The translations under genes and the position numbers were made by a program. The notes beneath the pieces are model-generated. The model searched no databases, was not told the origin of the DNA, and saw only the letters and a list, made by a program, of their open reading frames with translations. A stretch of DNA of 5,426 nucleotides from Balneolales bacterium (GTDB lineage: Bacteria; Bacteroidota; Rhodothermia; Balneolales; Natronogracilivirgulaceae), in assembly GCA_007131535.1 (NCBI GenBank), contig SLQI01000245.1, positions 1 to 5,426 of the forward strand, read 5' to 3'. Below, in pieces: positions 1 through 5,396 of the stretch (position 1 is its first letter; the number at the start of each line of letters is the position of its first letter).

Positions 1-1856
1 CGCATAATTTTGCCGCTCCTTGTTTTAGGCAGGGATTCCATAAAGGTGATGCTATCCGGCTGGGCAATCGGACCCAGCTCACTGCTGACGTGTTTTTTTA
101 GATCATCTTCCAGCTTTTTATCACCCTGAACTCCGCTGCGCAGGATGATATAGGTATGGATTGCATTTCCCTTTACATCATGCGGCAAGGCAATAGCTGC
201 CGCTTCGGCCACAGCGTGATGGCTTACCAGGGCGCTTTCCACTTCGGCCGTACCGAGACGATAGCCACTCACTTTGATGACATCGTCTATGCGCCCGATG
301 ACCCAGAAGTAGCCATCTTCATCCACTCTGGCTGAATCCCCGGCTTTATACCAGCCTTTCTTTTCGTAATCTTTCCAGTAGGTTTCCACGTACCGGTCGG
401 GATCACCAAAGATCGTTCGGGCCATACCCGGCCATGGGTTTTTGATCACCAGTTTACCTTCTTCGCCGGCTTTAACTTCATTGCCTTTATCATCTACTAC
501 GCCTACCTGAACACCAAAAAACGGCTTAGTTGCCGATCCGGGTTTCAGCGGTGTAATAGGCAGCGGGGTGATCATAAACCCACCGGTTTCGGTTTGCCAC
601 CAGGTATCCATTATCGGGCACTCCTCATTGCCGATTACCTCATAATACCATTTCCAGGCTTCAGGATTGATGGGCTCCCCAACCGACCCGAGCAATCGCA
701 GCGAACTCAGATCGTGCCGTTTCGGCCATTGATCACCAAACCGCATCAGACCCCGGACTGCTGTAGGTGAGGTATAAAGAATGGTTATGCCGTACTTTTC
801 GATCATCTGCCACCAACGGTTCGGGTAAGGATGATTCGGTGCCCCCTCATACATCATAATTGTACTCCCGTTAATTAACGGTCCGTAAATCATGTAACTA
901 TGCCCGGTAATCCAACCCGGATCGGCGGCACACCACCAGCGGTCTTCATCTTTGATATCAAACACATACCGGTGGGTTGCGGAAGTGTACACCGAATATC
1001 CGCCATGTGTATGTACGAGGCCTTTCGGTTTGCCGGTGGTACCGGAGGTGTACAGGATGAATAAGGAATCTTCAGCATCCGTCTGAACCGTCTCGCAACT
1101 GGGGTTGGCAATGGGAAGGTTCATCAAGTCGTGATACCAAAAATCCCGGTCGTTTTCCATGTGAACCTCATGGCCGGTTCGTTTAACGGTAATGCACACT
1201 TCTACCGTTGGAGTTCGCTCGATAGCGGAATTGACTATTCCCTTCAGGTCGGTGATTTTACCCCGGCGATTGCCGCCATCGGCCGTAAGTACCACCCGGC
1301 TTTTAGCATCATTAATCCTCGTTGCGAGCGCGTCGACACTAAATCCGCCATAAACTACACTGTGAGCTGCTCCGATTTTCGCACAGGCCAGCATCGAAAT
1401 GACCAGCTCAGGTATCTGCGGCATGTAGATGGTTACGATCTCGCCTTTCCGCACCCCCATGCTCTTTAATACATTGGCGCATTTCGAAACCTCCCGGTTC
1501 AGGGCATGATACGACATGGTCTTGACATCCCCCGGCTCGCCTTCCCAAATCAGAGCGAGTTTGTTACGGCGCCAGGTTTCAAGGTGGCGATCTATAGCAT
1601 TATGCACCACATTGATTTTGCCTCCCGTAAACCATTTATAAAACGGTTTTTCGCTGTCGTCGAGCACCTGCTTCCATTTTTTGAACCATTTCAGCTTTTT
1701 CGCCTCATCCGCCCAAAATTTTTCCGGATCCTCTATGGATTGCTGATACAGCTTATCATACTCCTTAACATTTGCCTTCCTGGTTATAGAAACAGGAGGA
1801 TGATACAACTCTTCTTCTTTTTTCTTGTTGAGTTTATCATCTTTATTACTGGCCAT
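1..1856 (-). CDS. acs: Acetyl-CoA synthetase (AMP-forming), C-terminus cut by window edge
   Basis: This gene activates acetate with ATP to acetyl-AMP and then transfers the acetyl group to CoA, feeding acetate into the TCA cycle, glyoxylate shunt and gluconeogenesis; it should be cytosolic. The frame is open from the ATG at 1856-1854 to the window edge, giving 618 complete codons. Family numbering below is that of Salmonella Acs. The AMP-binding loop YTSGTTGKPKG is at residues 269-279. GSVGEPINPEAW follows near residue 390, then DTWWQTETGG, where W420 matches the acetate-pocket Trp414. The hinge and C-domain motif GRIDDVIKVSGYRLGTAE has D524 and R533, matching Asp517 and Arg526. The last visible motif is PKTRSGKIM with K616, matching catalytic Lys609, the lysine that is acetylated in Salmonella. 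GGNRRGK near residue 197 fits the CoA-binding arginine region, with Lys in place of the second Arg. About 30-40 residues are missing by comparison with the usual 650. The ATG is supported by a good Shine-Dalgarno. No frameshift is seen. The family call is secure. Confidence 0.97.
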   Translation of the reverse strand, partial: MASNKDDKLNKKKEEELYHPPVSITRKANVKEYDKLYQQSIEDPEKFWADEAKKLKWFKKWKQVLDDSEKPFYKWFTGGKINVVHNAIDRHLETWRRNKLALIWEGEPGDVKTMSYHALNREVSKCANVLKSMGVRKGEIVTIYMPQIPELVISMLACAKIGAAHSVVYGGFSVDALATRINDAKSRVVLTADGGNRRGKITDLKGIVNSAIERTPTVEVCITVKRTGHEVHMENDRDFWYHDLMNLPIANPSCETVQTDAEDSLFILYTSGTTGKPKGLVHTHGGYSVYTSATHRYVFDIKDEDRWWCAADPGWITGHSYMIYGPLINGSTIMMYEGAPNHPYPNRWWQMIEKYGITILYTSPTAVRGLMRFGDQWPKRHDLSSLRLLGSVGEPINPEAWKWYYEVIGNEECPIMDTWWQTETGGFMITPLPITPLKPGSATKPFFGVQVGVVDDKGNEVKAGEEGKLVIKNPWPGMARTIFGDPDRYVETYWKDYEKKGWYKAGDSARVDEDGYFWVIGRIDDVIKVSGYRLGTAEVESALVSHHAVAEAAAIALPHDVKGNAIHTYIILRSGVQGDKKLEDDLKKHVSSELGPIAQPDSITFMESLPKTRSGKIM

Positions 1857-1861
1857 GAATA

Positions 1862-1869
1862 ATCTCCTT
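1862..1869 (-). promoter_or_regulatory. Shine-Dalgarno of acs
   Basis: Read on the minus strand this is AAGGAGAT, ending five bases before the acs ATG. It is the only strong ribosome-binding site in the window and fixes the acs start at 1856. The other three genes have weak or A-rich leaders, so acs may be translated more efficiently than its neighbours. Confidence 0.85.
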
Positions 1870-1911
1870 TGGATTTATAGCTGGTTACTAAATTTCGGTT
1901 CTTAAGCTACA

Positions 1912-1944
1912 GCCGCAATGCCCGTTAATACTCCCATTGCAGGC
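1912..1944. repeat. Inverted repeat in the gap between the FBPase-like gene and acs
   Basis: The arms are GCCGCAATG (1912-1920) and CATTGCAGGC (1935-1944). They give a 6-bp GCAATG/CATTGC stem plus three GC pairs after one bulged A, around a 14-base loop. On the minus strand it would lie in the acs leader about 55 bases before the start codon. It has no following U-run, so it does not look like an intrinsic terminator. It could be an mRNA structure or an operator, or be accidental. No convincing promoter was recognised in the rest of this 154-base gap (1857-2010); a TTGTTA at about 1997-2002 with AT-rich sequence downstream is the best but weak candidate on the minus strand. Confidence 0.4.
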
Positions 1945-2010
1945 TACACCTCACAAAGCAATACCCGGGGTTATAATTTAGGCATCACAGACAATTTAAC
2001 AAGGGGTATT

Positions 2011-3021
2011 TCAAGCAGGGGCTTTTCCATCACGGACCTGCCCAACCCGTCGCATCAATGCCGGTGAACCCGCATAAAAAGGACTTTTGGCATCGATTTT
2101 ATCCGGTAACTTATCCAAAATTCTCTGCTTTCCGTCGGTGGCAACTCCCCCGGCTTGCTCCATTACAAAAGCGACTGGAGCACATTCATAGATCAGGTTG
2201 AGCCTTCCTTCGGGTGAGTTTTTGTTTTTCGGATACAAAAATATCCCCCCTTCAAGTAAAATTCTGTGCATATCTGCCGAAAGCGACCCGATATATCGAA
2301 ACCGGTACGGATCACCCTTAAAACTGTTGGCCCGGAAGTACTCAAGCACGCTTTGATCCTGCTGATCCATTAAATACTCCCAGCCGGTGTTGCAACTGTA
2401 CATCGGGGCATCATCCGGGATTTTTATATTGCGTCGGCTCAGAAAAAAGTCGCCGACTTCATGGTCAAGCGTAAAAAAGTTGACCCCCAGCCCGGCCGTC
2501 GTAAATACCAGCATTGTACTGGAGCCATACAATACATATCCGGAAGCAATCAGGTTTTTACCCGGTTGCAATAAGGTTTGCTCATCCGCAGGCTGCTCGG
2601 GGTTGGTTTTATAAATCCCGAATACCGTAGCGGCTGAAGTATTGTAAGCCATATTCGGAATGCCTTCTATAGGATGCAGCGCTACCATGTACTTACCGGT
2701 AGACGAGCTCATGTTGAGCGGCCCGGATGAAAATGCCGTAATCACACGGCTCACCATGCCCGAGCGATCCAGTGCGAAGCGAAACTGCTCAACGGCAAAT
2801 TTGCGGAGGTATTCAAGGCGGTCAAACTTTTGGCCGGACTGCCGGCTCCTCATCTCACGCTGTACATTGTAGTTGGCTTCATCCGCAATAATCCGGCAGG
2901 CCAGGGTTATATCTCTCAACAATTGTGATAGCTCACCGGTAGCCTGCGGAAACTTGCGCTGAGCTTCGATAATGAATTCGTCAAGCGTAATGAGATTGCT
3001 TTTATAAACTGAAGTAGTCAT
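2011..3021 (-). CDS. Class I fructose-1,6-bisphosphatase homologue, probable pseudoenzyme
   Basis: The 336-residue product matches class I FBPases from end to end (E. coli Fbp is 332). N-terminal LDEFIIEAQRKFPQATGEL, central LQPGKNLIASGYVLYGSSTMLV, then RYIGSLSADMHR, GGIFLYP, LIYECAPVAFVMEQAGG and TDGKQRILD are all recognisable. The catalytic core is not. The family DPLDGSSN is HPIEGIPN at residues 116-123, SEE is FSS near 97-99, the second metal Asp (pig Asp74) aligns with R73, and pig Lys274/Arg276 align with R273/N275. D67 and E279 (pig Asp68, Glu280) remain. AMP-site residues T28, E30, K110 and Y111 and phosphate contacts N211, R242, Y243 and Y263 are kept. Normal Mg-dependent hydrolysis of fructose-1,6-bisphosphate is therefore unlikely, and a sensory, regulatory or altered catalytic role is inferred. 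The frame is intact, so this is not simple decay. The ATG at 3021 places the homology start at residue 12; no other ATG, GTG or TTG lies in frame between it and the upstream stop. No clear Shine-Dalgarno is seen. The fold assignment is firm; the function is uncertain, so the symbol fbp is withheld. Confidence 0.9.
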   Translation of the reverse strand: MTTSVYKSNLITLDEFIIEAQRKFPQATGELSQLLRDITLACRIIADEANYNVQREMRSRQSGQKFDRLEYLRKFAVEQFRFALDRSGMVSRVITAFSSGPLNMSSSTGKYMVALHPIEGIPNMAYNTSAATVFGIYKTNPEQPADEQTLLQPGKNLIASGYVLYGSSTMLVFTTAGLGVNFFTLDHEVGDFFLSRRNIKIPDDAPMYSCNTGWEYLMDQQDQSVLEYFRANSFKGDPYRFRYIGSLSADMHRILLEGGIFLYPKNKNSPEGRLNLIYECAPVAFVMEQAGGVATDGKQRILDKLPDKIDAKSPFYAGSPALMRRVGQVRDGKAPA

Positions 3022-3115
3022 GGCATTGATCCAATAGTCATCAAAAATATTTGGCTCAAGTTAATTCAAACCGGATTTAAACCCAATTCCGATTACGGCA
3101 AGTAAGCGTGGTAAA
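3022..3115 (-). other. Leader between the small gene and the FBPase-like gene
   Basis: These 94 bases lie between the stop of the 76-residue gene and the FBPase-like ATG. No Shine-Dalgarno core is visible before the ATG. A near-palindrome GGATTTAAACCC lies at 3073-3084 (one mismatched pair). On the minus strand a TTGCCG, 16 bases, then TAAATC could be a weak sigma70-like promoter, but the match is poor. The two genes may therefore be one transcript or separate ones; the sequence does not decide it. Confidence 0.3.
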
Positions 3116-3346
3116 CTATTCCTCCTCATCCAGATTGATATTGCAGTTGATCCCTCTTTTCGCCAACTCAGTTTCCAGAACAGGAGGCAGTTCCTTCTTA
3201 ATTTCCTGCAGCACCCGCTGCTCAATCATCTTTTCAATGCGTTGATGACCAATGATAGAGGCCGGGATCTTACCGAAAATCCCCCCGTGTTCCTTGAAAA
3301 TTTCCGTGTGATTGTTGATCGATATGTTCAATGAAATCCTGGGCAT
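3116..3346 (-). CDS. Small conserved-looking hypothetical protein, 76 residues
   Basis: I do not recognise this family. The predicted protein is soluble, with no signal peptide or membrane segment. It begins with an alternating polar/hydrophobic segment, MPRISLNISINNH, that could form a beta strand. A Gly/Ile-rich stretch (HGGIFGKIPASIIG) follows, then an amphipathic, probably helical, charged segment from about residue 35 to 64 (RIEKMIEQRVLQEIKKELPP onward). It ends in a strand-like NCNINL and an acidic DEEE tail. The start at 3346 is preceded by AAAAGAAAAG, an A-rich weak Shine-Dalgarno. It is co-oriented with the FBPase-like gene 94 bases downstream and could share a transcript. No overlapping gene on the other strand competes for the space, which supports it being real. 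Function unknown. Confidence 0.65.
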   Translation of the reverse strand: MPRISLNISINNHTEIFKEHGGIFGKIPASIIGHQRIEKMIEQRVLQEIKKELPPVLETELAKRGINCNINLDEEE

Positions 3347-3458
3347 GAAACTTTTCTTTTAGTAACGTGTATATTTATACCTGTAACAAGATTATTCAGT
3401 TTGTGATAAATTTAACCGGAGACTTTGTGTAAGTCTCATAATACGTTCATTTCCAAAT
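3347..3458. promoter_or_regulatory. Divergent intergenic region with likely promoters for both sides
   Basis: This AT-rich 112-base gap separates divergently transcribed genes, so at least one promoter in each direction is expected. On the minus strand a TATAAATATA box (about 3369-3378) could be the -10 of the small gene; it overlaps a near-palindrome GTATA-tt-TATAC at 3369-3380. On the plus strand two TTTGTG copies (3400-3405 and 3424-3429) are spaced roughly like the TTTG/TAnnTTTG elements of Bacteroidota promoters, but the TA of the second element is absent, so the match is weak. No Shine-Dalgarno is seen for the plus-strand gene. The individual elements are suggestions only. Confidence 0.4.
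3419..3437. repeat. Perfect 7-bp inverted repeat upstream of the DUF2207 gene
   Basis: GAGACTT (3419-3425) and AAGTCTC (3431-3437) form a perfect inverted repeat around TGTGT, ending 21 bases before the ATG at 3459. It could be an operator or a hairpin in the leader mRNA. It is too weak, and lacks a U-run, for a terminator in the plus direction. The right half-site also lies close to the possible second promoter element. Confidence 0.55.
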
Positions 3459-5117
3459 ATGAAACTTCATACAGCACTTACTTTTTTCTTTCTGATTGGT
3501 TTGTCCTATACGACAGCCGCCAACGATTTTCACATAAAAGAGGTTGAGCTTACCTACACGATCACCGAAACAGGCAGTGTTGAGGTAATCGAAAAACGAA
3601 CGTACGAATTTGACGGGGATTTTTCCTGGGCAGACTACCGGTTGGAAAACGAAGTATACGATAACGGCGATATCCGGAATGTAACTATAAGTGAGGATGG
3701 AGAGCAATATCAGCTTGTCGATGAAAAGGAAGGACCCGAAGGCAGTTATTATTATGAGACCGATGAAGACCCGCTCTATGTGATCTGGCATTATTCAGCA
3801 TCAGACGAGCGCCGAACTTTTGAAATCAGCTATACCATTGATAATATTCTGGAAGGAAACAATAAGTGGGTTCAGTTCTTCTGGAAAGCAGTAACCGACC
3901 GTTGGGACAAGTCCACCGGTCAAGTGGATATTACCGTCAATTTTCCGAATGATGAAGAGCACCATTCCTGGGTACGTTCACAAAACCGGGAGCTTTTCAC
4001 CACTTCCGAAAACGGACGTTTTCACATTACCGGTGGTCCGGTTGAAGAAAACCAATTCGTGGCTGTGCGAGTCGTATTACCGGCCGCTCAGCTTGATACC
4101 GAGCCCATCGAAAACCAGGAGGTTTCCCCACAGTGGGCAGAAGACAAAGAAACCAAATGGCTCGCTGATTATGAGCAGTATCTCGAGCGGCAGGAGCAAC
4201 TCGCCGACTACGCTGAGATTGCCGCTTATGCCATAATTTTGATTTCGTTTGGTGTGATACTTTTTGGCTGGAAAAACCGGCAAATAAAAGGGCGGGCTGC
4301 AGGTGTTTCTCCAACCTCTGATCAGCCGGATGTCCCGCCGGCTATTGCCGCCTGGGCAATGAATCACCACATCATCTCCGAGTACTGCCTGCCGGCCACC
4401 CTTTTTGATCTCTCCCGTAAAGGAGCTTTTAAGATTGAAGAATTTGAAGGAGAAGATGGCTCTGAAACCTACCGTGTCACCTCCACCGGTCATACTCCCG
4501 ATAACCTGACCGACTGGGAACTTGCCCTTTTTCATCACATTCAACAAAAAGCGGGAGATGATGGGGTGAAGTTAAATAATTTGTTTGGAGACAGCAGCGC
4601 CGATCAAAAAATGCTTGAGAAATGGTATGTGGATCTTAAAAAAGACGCGAACGAACATTTACCCGTCCAACCGGAATCAAAAATTAAATATTACTGGACT
4701 TTAGGGATCGGATTGTTGCTGTTTGTTCTATCCTTCGGAATACTTTCCTACCACCCGGTACTCGCATTTACAGCCATGTTTTTATCTTTGATGATGGCCT
4801 TGAGTTCCACTTTTTTACGGCATTATACCCCGCAAGGTTTACAGCGATACAATCATATTTACGCTTACTATCTGTGGTTGCAAAACCCGGATCAAACCGG
4901 AACTCCGGAAGAGCGTGCCGCTGATTTGTGTTACGCGATCGCCTTCGGCCTCCCGAAAAAGAAGGTGGAACAACTCACCGAAAACATTCAAATGCCGGGG
5001 TTTCTTAAAGCTTACTCTGCGGATGTAGCATTGATTGCGGCAAGTGTTAGTTCAACCACCACAACAACGACCACCGTTTCAGTCGGCACTTCCGGGGGTT
5101 CAGGCGGAGCAGGTTAG
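3459..5117 (+). CDS. DUF2207 domain-containing predicted membrane protein
   Basis: The 552-residue product has the architecture of the DUF2207 family, whose molecular function is not established. A signal peptide covers residues 1-20 or 21 (MKLHTALTFFFLIGLSYTTA). An exported beta-rich domain runs from about 22 to 210 and includes the family-like segments IKEVELTYTITETGSVEVIEKRTYEFDGDF (about 26-55) and FEISYTIDNI...WVQFFWKAV (about 121-145). A charged linker leads to a first membrane segment at about 254-271. A cytosolic part follows, with VPPAIAAWAMNH and a winged-helix-like stretch LFDLSRKGAFKIEE (about 292-400), then a membrane pair at about 412-430 and 433-453. The C-terminal cytosolic part includes ERAADLCYAIAFGLPKK, and the tail is Thr/Ser then Gly/Ser rich (531-552). 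The exported domain should face the periplasm. The ATG is chosen because it directly opens the signal peptide, although no Shine-Dalgarno precedes it. No partner gene such as lemA is visible in the window. Confidence 0.88.
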   Translation: MKLHTALTFFFLIGLSYTTAANDFHIKEVELTYTITETGSVEVIEKRTYEFDGDFSWADYRLENEVYDNGDIRNVTISEDGEQYQLVDEKEGPEGSYYYETDEDPLYVIWHYSASDERRTFEISYTIDNILEGNNKWVQFFWKAVTDRWDKSTGQVDITVNFPNDEEHHSWVRSQNRELFTTSENGRFHITGGPVEENQFVAVRVVLPAAQLDTEPIENQEVSPQWAEDKETKWLADYEQYLERQEQLADYAEIAAYAIILISFGVILFGWKNRQIKGRAAGVSPTSDQPDVPPAIAAWAMNHHIISEYCLPATLFDLSRKGAFKIEEFEGEDGSETYRVTSTGHTPDNLTDWELALFHHIQQKAGDDGVKLNNLFGDSSADQKMLEKWYVDLKKDANEHLPVQPESKIKYYWTLGIGLLLFVLSFGILSYHPVLAFTAMFLSLMMALSSTFLRHYTPQGLQRYNHIYAYYLWLQNPDQTGTPEERAADLCYAIAFGLPKKKVEQLTENIQMPGFLKAYSADVALIAASVSSTTTTTTTVSVGTSGGSGGAG

Positions 5118-5122
5118 GCCAT

Positions 5123-5196
5123 GGAGGTTGAAGCGGAACTAAAATTCATGCAGCTCCGCTTGAACCCGGGCTTTCGGTCGTCTTCAACTTCCTTTT
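5123..5196 (+). terminator. Possible terminator hairpin after the DUF2207 gene
   Basis: GGAGGTTGAAG (5123-5133) pairs with CTTCAACTTCC (5182-5192) over 11 bp with one G-U pair, and TTTT follows at 5193-5196. Inside it AAGCGGA (5131-5137) pairs with TCCGCTT (5155-5161), partly competing with the outer stem, so a branched or alternative fold is possible. The position, starting six bases after the stop codon, suits a transcript end. The short T-run and long loop make it atypical. A longer T8 run at 5217-5224 lies a little downstream. Confidence 0.5.
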
Positions 5197-5231
5197 GACC
5201 AAGGTTCAATTCTAAATTTTTTTTGACCAAG
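5193..5231. repeat. Direct repeat TTTTGACCAAG, two copies
   Basis: TTTTGACCAAG occurs at 5193-5203 and again at 5221-5231, exactly 28 bases apart. The second copy is preceded by extra T residues (T8 at 5217-5224). It may be a remnant duplication or a pair of binding sites; nothing nearby identifies a function. Confidence 0.6.
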
Positions 5232-5259
5232 CGATGGTTTTGGACACTTGAGATGTCTG

Positions 5260-5294
5260 TTGCTGGTTACGGGTTGCTGGATACTGGATGCTGA
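5260..5294. repeat. Degenerate tandem heptamer array, five units
   Basis: Five consecutive 7-base units are readable: TTGCTGG, TTACGGG, TTGCTGG, ATACTGG and ATGCTGA. The consensus is WTRCTGG. The preceding ATGTCTG (5253-5259) may be a decayed sixth unit. Short heptanucleotide arrays of this kind occur between genes in some bacterial lineages, for example cyanobacterial STRR sequences. The family in this organism is not identified. Confidence 0.65.
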
Positions 5295-5317
5295 TCAACT
5301 ACCTCGGTTGCTATCAG
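5291..5317. repeat. Bulged hairpin at the end of the heptamer array
   Basis: CTGATCAAC (5291-5299) pairs with GTTG (5307-5310) and ATCAG (5313-5317). This gives a 9-bp stem with a two-base CT bulge and a seven-base loop. It starts inside the last heptamer unit, so the array and the hairpin may belong to one composite element. It could also be accidental. Confidence 0.4.
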
Positions 5318-5335
5318 CCTGGCATCCATCCATTT

Positions 5336-5355
5336 CCGTTGACTTCAGTCAACGG
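5336..5355. repeat. REP-like palindrome, 8-bp stem with TTCA loop
   Basis: CCGTTGAC (5336-5343) and GTCAACGG (5348-5355) are perfect inverted arms around TTCA. Size and shape match REP-type intergenic palindromes, which are often mobilised by IS200-like RAYT transposases. No such transposase is in the window, and without a U-run it is a poor terminator. Confidence 0.7.
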
Positions 5356-5380
5356 GTAAGCGCCTCCCCTCATATAAACA

Positions 5381-5396
5381 CGGGGCTTTAGCCCCG
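5381..5396. repeat. REP-like palindrome, 6-bp GC-rich stem with TTTA loop
   Basis: CGGGGC (5381-5386) and GCCCCG (5391-5396) are perfect arms around TTTA. The stem differs in sequence from the palindrome at 5336, but the centre follows the same pattern, GNC-TTYA-GNC or close to it (GGC-TTTA-GCC here, GAC-TTCA-GTC there). The two centres are 43 bases apart, as in paired REP elements. It is not followed by a T-run. Confidence 0.65.

Noticed and set aside
890..1862. Open frames at 890-1111 (minus), 1131-1469 (plus) and 1506-1862 (plus)
   Set aside because: They lie inside acs in other frames. The continuous acs frame carries all the acyl-adenylate-forming family motifs, and these products resemble nothing recognisable.
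1960..2010. Inverted repeat AATACCC (1960-1966) / GGGTATT (2004-2010)
   Set aside because: The 7-bp arms enclose 37 bases and lack a U-run or other support; chance is a sufficient explanation.
2387..2872. Plus-strand open frames at 2387-2614 and 2660-2872
   Set aside because: They are antisense to the FBPase-like gene, whose protein is clearly homologous over its full length.
2011..3021. Reading the odd FBPase residues as sequencing errors
   Set aside because: The substitutions are spread over several separate motifs, each needing multiple base changes, with no frameshift or stop.
3447..3791. Minus-strand open frame of 114 residues with hydrophobic stretches
   Set aside because: It is antisense to the signal peptide and exported domain of the DUF2207 protein; its hydrophobicity is a by-product of complementing charged codons.
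3949..4547. Open frames at 3949-4236 (plus), 4027-4314 (minus) and 4077-4547 (minus)
   Set aside because: All lie inside the DUF2207 gene, which has a coherent signal peptide, domain and membrane layout. The longest, 156 residues, shows no family features.
5336..5396. CRISPR array
   Set aside because: The palindromes differ in stem sequence, and there is no repeated 25-40-base unit with regular spacers.
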